From the NCBI GenBank assembly GCA_964036045.1, contig OZ038381.1:140961596-141025595 (forward strand): a stretch of DNA of 64,000 bases. Reading direction: 5' to 3'. This document shows, one piece after another, positions 10,915 through 20,248 of the stretch. The translations under genes and the position numbers were made by a program. Within the stretch, counting starts at the first letter, position 1. The number at the start of each line of letters is the position of its first letter. Source of the stretch: Eutreptiella sp. 'Long Island Sound 2002' (lineage: Eukaryota > Euglenozoa > Euglenophyceae > Eutreptiales > Eutreptiaceae). Under the pieces are notes generated by a model. That model ran no database searches. It was not told the origin of the DNA and saw only the letters and a program-made list of their open reading frames with translations.

Positions 10915-13131
10915 TCAGGCACCCCTGGCTGCAATCGCCCGGGTGAGTGCTGCAAAGTCCGAAACGTGGATCTTGGTCTTGTGCTTGCGGATGTACTCCA
11001 TGAAGGGAGTATTGACCCGCGGCACAAACGAGGAGACGGGTTCCCAGGTGTCGTCGGACGGCCCATAGCCTCGCCAACGAACCTTGAACTCCAGACCTCT
11101 GGGTGCCGAGGCCTTCGGACGCTGAGCCAGGATCTTCTCGACAGTGTAGTCGTCCTGCTCAGCATAGTCGTCGTCCGAATCGGCCTCATGTTTGGCGTAG
11201 TCCAGGGACACATGTCGGCCACGGAGGTCGGGTTCCCGCACACAGAGTTGACTCTCGTGGCGCTCCCGGAACTGTCCGTGACCCACCTTGATGCGGTAGG
11301 TGTCCTCACCAATCCTGCCGACCACCTCGCCGGGTGTGAACCAGGTCTTGGTGCGGTGGGTGCCCATGGGGCGGGGTCTGATCACCCACACCGGGTCTCC
11401 CACCCTGAACTTCTGCGCTGTCGAGCTCGGGGCGGACTTCTGACGCTCAGCATGCTCCTTCTCAAGCTGCTGGCGGATGTCCCGCGCCGTTTGCTCTTGC
11501 CTCGCGAAGAACTCTTTGGCATCCATAGCCATGCCATCACCAGACAAGGGAAGTCCCCTTCCCAGGGGGTCCCTGCCAAACAGAATCTGGTGAGGGGACA
11601 AACCGCCCGGAGTGGGGGTGTCATGATGGGCCTTCAGAGCAGGCCACATCTCCTCAAACCAGTTCCGACGTGGACTGGTGATGTGGATCTTGCGCAGCTT
11701 CTCGAACAGCTGCCGTCCAGCCACTTCAGCACGGCCGTTAGACCGGCAGAGATAGGCGACGCTCTTGGCATGACGTATCCCCGTCAGGGAACACATAGCG
11801 TTGAACCAGCCACCAGTAAACTGGGGCCCTCGGTCACTGCAAATGGTGCGGGGGATGTCAAAGACGGTCAGCCAATGACGAATCATCATGACTGCCACTT
11901 CCTTGGCAAGCAACCCCTTTTTGCGTGCCGGAACGGCTACAACGTAGCCGCTGTGGCGGTCCACACAGAGAACCACACAGTCAAAGGTCTCCTTGCCAAT
12001 GTGCACTTCGGGCATGGAGAAGACGTCCATGGCCACGCTCTCCATGGGCTGGTCAGGAACCGGGGTCCATTGGGCTTCCCCCTTGACGTTCCGGTTATCG
12101 GGATTGCAGGCCTGACAGACCGAGCAACCCTTCCTGACCTTCTTGATGGCAGTGTAGAGAACGATATGGTCGATCTCGAACCGACGCTGCATGTCAAGAG
12201 CTTGCTTCTTGACCCCTGGGTGCAGCATGTGGTGGTGCCAAGCTTCACACAGCTCGAGCACCCGGGACTCTGGGACTAGCAGCTTACCAATCCGGTAGAG
12301 CTTGCCATCTTCCTCAGTCAGCCCCTTTGGCCACTTCTGCCCGTCGTCAGGGTCGGTCACAGCCCTATACTCGGCCGCAAAGGCCTCAGACTTGGCGTAA
12401 TCGTCGGTCCAGTCGTCCTGGAGGCAAGACTCCGGGAAGAGGTGCTTGTCAGACTCAGTTCCCACAGGGGGTGCCGGACCGGGCCTTCCGCCCGCGGCCC
12501 CAACAGGGGCGAGTACACTGACCGTTCTGCTCACCCTCGAAGCGAGGGGGGCATCTGCGGCCATGACGACGAAGCATTTGGCACCCTCCTCCTCCATCAG
12601 GCGCTCCATTTCAATGATCCTCTTGGCTTCAGCGGTCTCAGCCTCATCGCCATGGGCAGAGATATCCTGCATGCCCTTGCTGGCGGGATAGGCCCACCTA
12701 CTGAGACAGTCCGCCACGGTGTTATCCTTTCCAGGAATATAAACAACCGTAAGGTCGAACTTGGCCAAGGTCTCATGCCATCTTGCCCGTCGGGAGGCGG
12801 GACCTGAGGGGGTGTCCACGTGCTCCTTGTGCCACGACTGCAGACTCTGATGGTCGGTGCAGACGGTGACGGGATGGAGGGCTATGTACCCAGCCCATTT
12901 CCTGAGAGCCATGACGATGGCATACGCCTCCTTTTCACGGGGCGTCCACGTCCGTCTCTGGCCTTCCGCCAGGACTCGGCTCCAGAAGGCCACAGGCACG
13001 TGCCTCCCGTCGTCAAGCACTTGCTCCAACACAGCGCCAGTGGCGTAGTCGGAAGCGTCGGTGCGCAGGACGAACCCTCGGTCGGGATCCACGAGGTGCA
13101 GACCCACTGCGGATAGCAGCGCCTGCTTCAT
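10915..13131 (-). CDS. pol: pol 3' part: RNase H, integrase, chromodomain
   Basis: 738 codons from an ATG at 13131 to TGA at 10915; in the element it is the continuation of the upstream RT ORF after a one-base frame change at about 13183. Domains in order: RNase H (RTDASDYATGAVLEQ near residue 25, later TDHQSL); integrase zinc-binding HHCC region (HHHMLHPG ... CSVCQAC, plus coordinates about 12110-12250); integrase core with the DDE triad (D in MDVFSMP, D in CSDRGPQF about 11830-11850, E in GRAEVAG about 11725-11745); a basic region with DPVWVIRP; and a C-terminal chromodomain (YTVEKILAQR ... FKVRWRGYGPSDDTWEP, about 10985-11160). Integrase joins the cDNA to host DNA; the chromodomain is expected to steer insertion to marked chromatin. 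The domain itself is intact. Confidence 0.92.
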   Translation of the reverse strand: MKQALLSAVGLHLVDPDRGFVLRTDASDYATGAVLEQVLDDGRHVPVAFWSRVLAEGQRRTWTPREKEAYAIVMALRKWAGYIALHPVTVCTDHQSLQSWHKEHVDTPSGPASRRARWHETLAKFDLTVVYIPGKDNTVADCLSRWAYPASKGMQDISAHGDEAETAEAKRIIEMERLMEEEGAKCFVVMAADAPLASRVSRTVSVLAPVGAAGGRPGPAPPVGTESDKHLFPESCLQDDWTDDYAKSEAFAAEYRAVTDPDDGQKWPKGLTEEDGKLYRIGKLLVPESRVLELCEAWHHHMLHPGVKKQALDMQRRFEIDHIVLYTAIKKVRKGCSVCQACNPDNRNVKGEAQWTPVPDQPMESVAMDVFSMPEVHIGKETFDCVVLCVDRHSGYVVAVPARKKGLLAKEVAVMMIRHWLTVFDIPRTICSDRGPQFTGGWFNAMCSLTGIRHAKSVAYLCRSNGRAEVAGRQLFEKLRKIHITSPRRNWFEEMWPALKAHHDTPTPGGLSPHQILFGRDPLGRGLPLSGDGMAMDAKEFFARQEQTARDIRQQLEKEHAERQKSAPSSTAQKFRVGDPVWVIRPRPMGTHRTKTWFTPGEVVGRIGEDTYRIKVGHGQFRERHESQLCVREPDLRGRHVSLDYAKHEADSDDDYAEQDDYTVEKILAQRPKASAPRGLEFKVRWRGYGPSDDTWEPVSSFVPRVNTPFMEYIRKHKTKIHVSDFAALTRAIAARGA

Positions 13132-13153
13132 CCCCTCAAAGGCACGGTCGGAC

Positions 13154-15886
13154 TCAGCTGTCCAGACCAGAGCCTTCTTGGACCCCTTTCTTGGTCTCCT
13201 CTCGGTTGCCCTCGAGCATGGTCGTCATGGGGGCTGCATACTCGGCATACATTTTGATATACCCCGAGTAGTAATTGCAGAACCCCAGATACGCCCGTAG
13301 CTCAGAGACCGTTTTGGGCTTTTCCCAGTGCTCAATCGCCGCCACCTTGCCGGGTATGGGCTTTCGCTGCCCGTTCCCGACTACGTGGCCAGCGAAGACC
13401 ACCTCGCTTACCGCAATGGTGGCCTTGTCACTGCTGCCCGTGAGCTTGTGCCGTACCAGAAGGTCCAGCACCCGAGTGACGTCCCTCCCGTGTGCCTCCA
13501 GGAGCTCCTTGTAGCTCATGCTGGGGTCCCCGGACGCGATGATCACGTCGTCCACGAAGGGGTCCGCACAGTCGCGCACCGGCTCAAGCAGGTTCTCCAG
13601 CATCCGATGAAAAGCCGCATTGCCGTTGGTAACGCCCATAGGCATCACCTTCCACTGGGGAGGTCCAAGTGGGGTGCTCATGGCTGTGCAGGCACGGGAC
13701 TCTTCGGCGAGAGGCATCTGATGATAACCATGTTTCAGGTCAATCACCGTGAAGATCCTCCGCCGGTGTTGCTTTTGCAGCATGTCCTCAATGAGGGGCA
13801 GCGTATAGCTGTCGTGCTGCGTTTGGGCGTTCAGGCCGCGGTAGTCGACCACGAGCCGCCACTCACCGGCAACCTTCTTGGGGACGACGAAGCAGGGAGA
13901 GGCCCACTCGGAGTGGCACGGCTCAAGCCAGCCTCTCTGGATGAAGTCACGGAGGATCTTCTCCATGGCCTCTTTCCTCTCGCCCCTCAGGGCAAACTCC
14001 CGGTGGCGATACACACGGGGGTCCTGCTTCAGTCGTATCTTGGCCTCGCCATACGGTCCACGCACCGGTGGGGGGAACACAGGCTTGCCGCTGAAGAAGG
14101 TCTCGCCATACTTCTGCTTCAGCCTGGCCCTCAACGCCTGGATCTTGGGGCAGTCATCGGACTCCGCCTTGGCTTTTCCGGGCACTTGAACCACGGAGCT
14201 TACTTGAGGGGTAGCGACCCCGCTCGCTTTCGGCTCAGGTGGTCTTCCCAGGTGGCCCAAAGGTCCATCTCTGGTCTTGCCTCGGAACAGATCGCCGTAG
14301 GTGGGTGGGTTACCGCCAGGCGGCTCGTCTTGGCTGGACATGTGATCCAGCACCCTCTGCACGAAGGTATTCCCGTCATAGGAACCGGAGACGATTGAGT
14401 CCACTTCCCACCAGGCTTTGTCCTGGCCTTTGCCCTCACGCTGGTTTCCCCAGTTGTGAAAGGGCTGATCCATATACCCCTGAACCAGATCCCACTCCTC
14501 TTCAGTGAGGGGGTCTTCGGAGTCCGATTCTTCGATGTCAACAGGGGGAACCGCAAGACATTGCCTCCAAGGCTCCGCTATGATGCGGTTGACACACACG
14601 AAGTCCGTGGTGTCGGCCTGATCAAGGCCCCCATCCACATAGTGGAATTCCGTTGGCCATCTCTGGGGTGGCATGGGCTGTCCCTTAGCGTCCTGATAGA
14701 CACTCTCTCCAGCCGGTAGGACGACCTTGTTCAAGGTCATGTTGGTCAATGAGGCTACCCAATGTCGGGTACTTTCCTCCTCGGTGCATCCCATAGGAAC
14801 AACCAGCACTGCCTTGGAGCGGTCCTTGCGAATCTTCGCTATCGCTCTTGGAATGTCCCAACGGGGGCAATGGATCCACATCAATCCCTGATGCGGACCC
14901 CAGTGCTTCTTCCACGCGGAGTCCTGGGCGCTCCAGTACTTCTCACATACCCGCAGATGGGCGGAGGTTCCTGAAGAGAACGCATCCAGGGCCAGATCCG
15001 ACGCTCCCAGGTCCGCGACCACTCGGTACGCCACTTCCGGCCTTACGCCGTACTCCTGGTTCGCTGGCCCAGTAGGCTCAGTGTCCAGCGCGGCCACTTC
15101 GAGCTGATTGCGTTCGGGGTGGATCCATTGGCATTCCACATGGTGCTCAGGTGACGAAAGCCACGAGAGCTGGTCGTCCTGGTACAGGGTCATGGAGGCC
15201 TGGGCCGGGAGAACGCCGGAGTCCGTCTCCTTCATGAAGTCGTACCCGACGATCATGTCCCAGTCCATCTCGGCCTCGTAGAAGCTACCGTGCAGGAGGA
15301 TTTCCTTGCCGAGGTCTGGGCGGCTCAGCTCACGATGGTTCACGAACTGCAGCCCAATGGCCGCTTCCTTCGTGCCTCCCACCATGTACTGGCCGTTCGC
15401 CAGCTTCAGCCTGACAGGTTTCCGACTGTCGGTCAGACACTCTGGTGGAAGTAGGCCAGCCTTGACCAAGCTGACTTGAGCTCCCGTGTCGACCAACACG
15501 TCGAAAACCTTTTCCACTTCCCCGCATAGGGCACGGACCTTAAGATGCAACTGCCGCTCGCGACCGACACGGCGCACGGCGTGCAAACTCAGGATCTCTG
15601 GCCGTTCCAGAAGCTCAACAAGCGACTGGTGCAGGTCGTGGACAATGGGCTCAGGCTGCCCATCTGCAGCATCCAGCTGCGGTCCGGGTGATCCTCCGAT
15701 ACTCTCGGATAGATCCTGTAGTACATCAAACACGTTCTTGGTCGCGAAGGACGGACGGGTGCAAGGGTTCGTGCCGTCACTTGCCCTCACCCCGCCTCCG
15801 CGACTGGACGCCAGACCGGGCCTTCCGCCCGCGGCAGTCCCCTTGTGCTTATCGACTCCCGACTGGGATGGATCGGCGCTTCCCAC
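13154..15886 (-). CDS. pol: pol 5' part: aspartic protease and reverse transcriptase
   Basis: 910 codons ending at TGA 13154. The first codon of this open stretch is GTG; the frame continues upstream through a TAG at 15938 into the zinc-knuckle ORF, so it is probably not an independent start. The retropepsin motif VLVDTGAQVSLV lies at plus 15465-15505. A linker of about 350 residues follows. The reverse transcriptase shows the fingers motif WRLVVDYRGLN, motif A FTVIDLKHGYHQ, motif B-like PMGVTNGNAAFHRM, and catalytic motif C FVDD (plus about 13546-13558) with both aspartates present. The frame is lost after KKG by one extra base in GGGG at 13183-13186, at the normal RT/RNase H junction, and the sense continues in 10915-13131. 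Confidence 0.92.
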   Translation of the reverse strand: MGSADPSQSGVDKHKGTAAGGRPGLASSRGGGVRASDGTNPCTRPSFATKNVFDVLQDLSESIGGSPGPQLDAADGQPEPIVHDLHQSLVELLERPEILSLHAVRRVGRERQLHLKVRALCGEVEKVFDVLVDTGAQVSLVKAGLLPPECLTDSRKPVRLKLANGQYMVGGTKEAAIGLQFVNHRELSRPDLGKEILLHGSFYEAEMDWDMIVGYDFMKETDSGVLPAQASMTLYQDDQLSWLSSPEHHVECQWIHPERNQLEVAALDTEPTGPANQEYGVRPEVAYRVVADLGASDLALDAFSSGTSAHLRVCEKYWSAQDSAWKKHWGPHQGLMWIHCPRWDIPRAIAKIRKDRSKAVLVVPMGCTEEESTRHWVASLTNMTLNKVVLPAGESVYQDAKGQPMPPQRWPTEFHYVDGGLDQADTTDFVCVNRIIAEPWRQCLAVPPVDIEESDSEDPLTEEEWDLVQGYMDQPFHNWGNQREGKGQDKAWWEVDSIVSGSYDGNTFVQRVLDHMSSQDEPPGGNPPTYGDLFRGKTRDGPLGHLGRPPEPKASGVATPQVSSVVQVPGKAKAESDDCPKIQALRARLKQKYGETFFSGKPVFPPPVRGPYGEAKIRLKQDPRVYRHREFALRGERKEAMEKILRDFIQRGWLEPCHSEWASPCFVVPKKVAGEWRLVVDYRGLNAQTQHDSYTLPLIEDMLQKQHRRRIFTVIDLKHGYHQMPLAEESRACTAMSTPLGPPQWKVMPMGVTNGNAAFHRMLENLLEPVRDCADPFVDDVIIASGDPSMSYKELLEAHGRDVTRVLDLLVRHKLTGSSDKATIAVSEVVFAGHVVGNGQRKPIPGKVAAIEHWEKPKTVSELRAYLGFCNYYSGYIKMYAEYAAPMTTMLEGNREETKKGVQEGSGLDS
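13183..13186 (-). other. One-base frameshift between RT and RNase H
   Basis: The minus strand has GGGG here. With three Gs the RT frame would continue smoothly through a typical RT-to-RNase H linker into the downstream ORF. Removal of the fourth G therefore explains the split of pol. The site is a homopolymer in the middle of a domain, so a mutation or assembly indel is more likely than programmed frameshifting. Confidence 0.8.
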
Positions 15887-15937
15887 GTCACCATCCTGCG
15901 ACCGCCCTAGCTGGGGCCCTTGGCTGCAGGGGCTCCG

Positions 15938-16699
15938 CTAGGGGGCGTCGGTTGTGGAAGAGGGGGTGTTCTCCTCGGCCTCAACGTCGTTGACGCCCTT
16001 CTTTCTTCCCCCTTTACCTCCTCCTTTACCCTTCTTGTCCTTGTCCTTGTTCTGGTCATTCTGGTTGTTCTCCTTGTTCTTGTTGTCCGACCTGGGGACC
16101 CAGTTCCGCTTGATCTCCTGGATCTCCTTGGCCAACTCGGTCCCCACCGACGACATCAGCTTGGCCAGCTCGTCCTTGTCGACCTCCATTTTGGCTTCCC
16201 GGATACCCGCGGGCGCACGCTTCTTCGACCCGTGCGCCTTCTTGTAAGCCTCCGTGTCGGCCCTGTGGACGGGGCATGTTCGGTGGTCATGGTTGAAGCC
16301 TTTCTTCCTCCCATGACACACGAAACAGCCCTGAGGGTGAGCTCGTATGAACTCCCCAAAGGACAGCGGAGGGTCGCCAATGCGGCGAGGATCCCTCTTC
16401 TCCTGCTTCCTCCAACCCTGCTGCAGGGGCTTCCAGTTTCCCGGCTTGCTCCCCGTGTTCAGGTTCTTGGCCACGAAGGCACAAACGGCCACTTCGGCGG
16501 GCTCATCGTCGTCGTCATCGTCGACGAGAGTCTCATCGCCGCCGGCTCCCGCTGGGTCCATGGCAGATTCCCCGCCAGGTCCCTCGCCAACGTAGTTGAC
16601 GTCGCGGTCGCCGGGCCTCAACCCGCGGGTGTGGTGGAGGTTTCGGTACTCCTTGAGTACTTCCTCGCCAACCCACTCCAGGATCTCGTCGCAGCTCAT
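15938..16699 (-). CDS. gag: gag 3' part: nucleocapsid-like zinc knuckle segment
   Basis: 253 codons from ATG at 16699 to TAG at 15938. An acidic stretch (VDDDDDDE) is followed by a CX2CX8HX4C zinc-knuckle-like motif (C-FV-C ... H-DHRT-C, plus about 16270-16330), then a Lys/Asn/Asp-rich basic tail (NKNKENNQNDQNKDKDKK). This is the composition of a nucleocapsid that binds genomic RNA. It lies in the same frame as the gag ORF upstream (separated by TGA at 16706-16708 and two codons) and as the pol ORF downstream (separated by TAG at 15938-15940). It is best read as the C-terminal part of one Gag precursor rather than a separate gene. Confidence 0.8.
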   Translation of the reverse strand: MSCDEILEWVGEEVLKEYRNLHHTRGLRPGDRDVNYVGEGPGGESAMDPAGAGGDETLVDDDDDDEPAEVAVCAFVAKNLNTGSKPGNWKPLQQGWRKQEKRDPRRIGDPPLSFGEFIRAHPQGCFVCHGRKKGFNHDHRTCPVHRADTEAYKKAHGSKKRAPAGIREAKMEVDKDELAKLMSSVGTELAKEIQEIKRNWVPRSDNKNKENNQNDQNKDKDKKGKGGGKGGRKKGVNDVEAEENTPSSTTDAP

Positions 16700-16705
16700 C
16701 CGCGC

Positions 16706-19700
16706 TCATCCGCTCAACTCACAATCGTCAAGGCGCCACATCGCGGTCTTCTCGCGATCGCCCGAGACGGTGATGAGAGGAGCGTTCCGCAGGGAGTGCC
16801 GTTTGACATCCCGGGCCACGTTCTTCTTCGCCCAAGACACAACGTTCGTATGATACTCCTTGGGGAGCATCATCTTGACCGTGTGGTTGGACTTGGCCCT
16901 CTTGGATTCCTCCTTGGTGACCCTCTTGATCCATGCTTCCGGCAGCATGGAGAGCAGGCGAGCCTGCTCGTCACCCTCGTTCCAATCCTCCACATTGCGG
17001 CGGAAGAGGGTGTATTTCCCTCGGAAGTCACGCCAGTCCCGTAGGCGGATCTCCCGTCCATCATGCTCAAGCTTGATGGACTTCCAGCGCTTGGCAGCCA
17101 CCTGCGGAGCGTCCACCCGCTCCTGCTCGTTGAGCCACTTCTTGGCGTCCTTGAGGGTCTTGATTTTCCCCTCCTTGGTCGCCACGAAGTATAGCTCGCC
17201 AAGCACTTCCGGCAGGCGGTACCTGAACCGTTTGAAGACATATCTCTCCGCATCCGCGGGAGGTAGGTCTTCAGTGACGGTCAGCCCCCAATCGTCCAGC
17301 TTCTCCAAGAAGCGGTCGAGGTTGAGGGGGTTGCCATCGTACATGGGGGGCTTGATGTCCTTCAAGTCTTCCCACACGGCGGCGTCCGCGGCCTTAGAGA
17401 CCATGAACGCCGGCCGCGAGGTCGACCGAGGTTCCCATCGGCCTCTCCCACGGACTCCCACGGCCGCCACGTCCATCTCCTCCATGGAGTCCCTGTGGCT
17501 ACGCCGCGGTTCCTCCACGTACGCTGAACCAAAATGTTCACTCCGTACTGCATCCATGTACGCATCCTCATCACGGCGCCGGCGGCTGCGTTCAGCGGCC
17601 TCCCGTCGTACACCACGCGGCGGGCTGATGTTGAACTCCTCCAGGTCCAGGTCCAGGTCCAGGTCCTCACCTTCGCCGACATCCCATTCCACGTCTCCTC
17701 TGGGGACCTCATCCCTGAGTCCACCATAACGTCCTCCAGCCCTGGGGATTGGCACCGGGGCTGGTGGCGGGCGTCGGGGGCGTACAGGCGTCCGCGGTGG
17801 AGCACGGCGGTTGTGGTAGTCCGCGCTGAGCCACTCATCGCGCCATTCCTCACTGCCACTGCCGGGCGGCACGCGCTCGTTGCGGCGGCCAGCGCTGTGG
17901 TGAGAGGGGGCGGAGAGAGAGGGGGCACTGGCGCTGGGGCGACTCCTGGGGGCTCCGCCGGGGGCGTGGGGTCTGCCTGGACCTGGTCCGGGTCCCCAGC
18001 CGTCGTCCGACGAGCCAGACTCCAGGGGTGGGTGGTCGCTGCCGACTCTCCCACGGGCTTCCAGCGCATCCAGCCTCTCCTGCAGGCCGCTGACGACGTT
18101 GGTCAGCGACTTGGTCTCGGCCCTGGCGATGTCCAGGTCCTTCTGCGCGCGCGCGGCGACCCCGGAGATGCGAGCCATCTCGACCTTGCCCGTGTCTACC
18201 TCGCACTCGAGGGCAAAGACCCTCCTGCGGAGGTAGACAATCCACCGCCAGGTGGTATCCGGGTCGCCGTTCCCTGGTGGGTCGTCGGGGTCCCCAGGGG
18301 GTCCTCCAGGAGGGCCTCCGCCGGGTCCGCCCGGTCCAGGGGGTCCTCCCCCGCCCGGTGGTCCGCCTCCAGGGGGTCCACTTGGTGGGCGTCCTCCAGG
18401 GGGTCCAGAAGGTCCTCCGCCAGGGGGTCCCGGTGGGTCTCCGCCGGGTCGCCTCGGTGGGTCCGAGGATGGGCGCTTCCTCGTGATGCCGAACTCCATG
18501 TCGTCATCCTCGTCCATGTCGCCCCACCTGGGCGTCTCGGTCACGGAGGACTCGGAGCTCCGGTAGGGAGGAGGGGGATCCTCATCCTCACCTTCCGGTT
18601 CCATGGGGACGTCTCCGCCGCCTCCCCCCGTCCAAGCCACCACTTGGCGACGTCGACGGCCTCGTTCATCCCCGTCACTGGCGGTGAGGAAGGGGTCACT
18701 GTCGTGGGGGTGCCCACCCGCTGGCCTCCGCGGCCTCTCGGGGGTCTTCCCCTTGCCCTTCCTTGGTCGACGGGCGGTGGTGCTACCGCTCCCACTGCTG
18801 CCCGTGTCCGCCTCATCCAGCTTCATCCTGGAGGAGGCGTCCCCTTCGAAAAGCCTCCGAAGGGTCTCCACTCGCGATCCTCCCGGGGGAGTCTCGTGGC
18901 GGAGTTTGGCCTCTGCCTCCTCCATTGCGGCGGCGGTGGCTGCGGCAGCTCGCGCTTCGGCTTCTTCCCGAGCACGAGCCGCCTCGGCTTCCCGGGCCTG
19001 CAGCAGCTGCGCCTTCTGCGCCTCCAACGCCGCCAGCTCCGCCTCCGTTTTGGCCTTCTCCTCAGCGACCTTCCGTCGCGCGGCCTCGATGGCTTCCTTC
19101 TTGGCGGCGTCCTCCTGGGCCTTAGCCGTCGCTTCGGCGTGGGCCCTTTCCTCCGCCTCCTTCTTTGCCCTCCCTTGGGCAAGCGCCTCTTCCAGCGCCT
19201 TCACCTCGGCCTCCTTGCAGGCAATGGCCTCCTGCGTCAGGCGGGCTTCCTCGTCGGCTGCCGCCAACTCACCGTTGACCTGGGCAGTCGCTGCCCCATG
19301 GGCGGCTACGGCCGTGAGTCCGGCCGCAATGGCCGCCACGGTCTGGGTGTGGATGGCCATGCCATGCGCCCACTGCGCAGCCTCCTCCTGGGCGATGCCG
19401 GCGGCGCCCTCCACGGCAGCGCTGTACTGCCTGGCCCGTTGCCGGGCAACCCGACGGTTGCAGGGCACCCCACAGGCGCGCTCACAGGCGCGCGCCACGT
19501 CCCTTTCGGGAGCGACGCTGCTGCTGGAGCTGGCCTGGTCGGCCGGCGTCCTCCCGCGGTGGGCCGACTCGATGTCGCTGCTGGGGCCTGCTGAGGCCTG
19601 CCGGGCCTTCAGGAGCAGCGAACGGGGCTTGGCCTGGGTCTGCTTGGCGACTTGGATGTAGTCGCCAAGGGTGGTGGAGCCGGGGTGGTGTCCACCATTG

Positions 19701-20248
19701 GGCCGTTGGGGACTGGGGGCTTGGGTTCCGCCCTTGGCGCCTTGGGCGGCTTCGGCAGCCAGGGACTCCTGGTACTCCCGCCACCTCCGGTCCCTCTTCT
19801 TGTCCCCGGCGGACCGCTTCTCCGTCCCCGGAGACGCGCTGCTGCTGCCCTGCAGCCTGCGCTCGCTTCCCGGTTCCGGGAACTTCTTCTCGATCACGTC
19901 CCACAGGGAGACGTTGATCGAGGCGCCCGACGGGTAGGCGTTGGGGTCCTCGTCCTCCTCAATCCCGTCGGGGCGCAGCCCTTCGCCGGGCCTGTCCGGC
20001 CGGGTCCACGTCCTCCAGCGCTTGCGGCGGAAGCGGTACTCGTACCCTTCCGCCCGCAGCCACTCCTCCACTGCCCGCAGGCGGTCCTCCCCCATGTCCT
20101 CCCGGAGCTCGAAGCTCCCGGGCATGCCGCCTTCGCACTGGGGATTGCTGTAGCGGTATTGCTGGTCCCACAGCAATCCGCGCAGCAGGGGCGCCACATG
20201 GGGGTGGGGCTGCGGCCACCTCCTACCCGCTTCTTGCCAATTCACCAT
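16706..20248 (-). CDS. gag: gag with long N-terminal extension and capsid domain
   Basis: 1180 codons from an ATG at 20248 (context GCCATGG, a strong eukaryotic start) to TGA at 16706. The frame also extends 14 codons upstream to a GTG, which is not chosen. Order: a Trp/Arg-rich N-terminus with no match I know; an Ala/Glu/Lys-rich coiled-coil stretch (about 18880-19330); a collagen-like Gly-Pro-Pro segment (about 18250-18470); an Arg/Pro-rich linker; and a retrotransposon Gag capsid domain at the end (PPMYDGNPLNLDRFLEKL, about 17300-17365, followed by several helices). Usual Ty3/Gypsy Gag proteins are about 300-500 residues, so this one is more than twice that length. TGA (possibly from CGA) separates it from the zinc-knuckle part. 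Confidence 0.85.
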   Translation of the reverse strand: MVNWQEAGRRWPQPHPHVAPLLRGLLWDQQYRYSNPQCEGGMPGSFELREDMGEDRLRAVEEWLRAEGYEYRFRRKRWRTWTRPDRPGEGLRPDGIEEDEDPNAYPSGASINVSLWDVIEKKFPEPGSERRLQGSSSASPGTEKRSAGDKKRDRRWREYQESLAAEAAQGAKGGTQAPSPQRPNGGHHPGSTTLGDYIQVAKQTQAKPRSLLLKARQASAGPSSDIESAHRGRTPADQASSSSSVAPERDVARACERACGVPCNRRVARQRARQYSAAVEGAAGIAQEEAAQWAHGMAIHTQTVAAIAAGLTAVAAHGAATAQVNGELAAADEEARLTQEAIACKEAEVKALEEALAQGRAKKEAEERAHAEATAKAQEDAAKKEAIEAARRKVAEEKAKTEAELAALEAQKAQLLQAREAEAARAREEAEARAAAATAAAMEEAEAKLRHETPPGGSRVETLRRLFEGDASSRMKLDEADTGSSGSGSTTARRPRKGKGKTPERPRRPAGGHPHDSDPFLTASDGDERGRRRRQVVAWTGGGGGDVPMEPEGEDEDPPPPYRSSESSVTETPRWGDMDEDDDMEFGITRKRPSSDPPRRPGGDPPGPPGGGPSGPPGGRPPSGPPGGGPPGGGGPPGPGGPGGGPPGGPPGDPDDPPGNGDPDTTWRWIVYLRRRVFALECEVDTGKVEMARISGVAARAQKDLDIARAETKSLTNVVSGLQERLDALEARGRVGSDHPPLESGSSDDGWGPGPGPGRPHAPGGAPRSRPSASAPSLSAPSHHSAGRRNERVPPGSGSEEWRDEWLSADYHNRRAPPRTPVRPRRPPPAPVPIPRAGGRYGGLRDEVPRGDVEWDVGEGEDLDLDLDLEEFNISPPRGVRREAAERSRRRRDEDAYMDAVRSEHFGSAYVEEPRRSHRDSMEEMDVAAVGVRGRGRWEPRSTSRPAFMVSKAADAAVWEDLKDIKPPMYDGNPLNLDRFLEKLDDWGLTVTEDLPPADAERYVFKRFRYRLPEVLGELYFVATKEGKIKTLKDAKKWLNEQERVDAPQVAAKRWKSIKLEHDGREIRLRDWRDFRGKYTLFRRNVEDWNEGDEQARLLSMLPEAWIKRVTKEESKRAKSNHTVKMMLPKEYHTNVVSWAKKNVARDVKRHSLRNAPLITVSGDREKTAMWRLDDCELSG

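Noticed and set aside
13183-13186. Programmed frameshift between RT and RNase H
   Set aside because: The position is inside the RT/RNase H connection, not between separate proteins, and there is no slippery heptamer with a downstream structure. A one-base indel in GGGG is enough to explain it.
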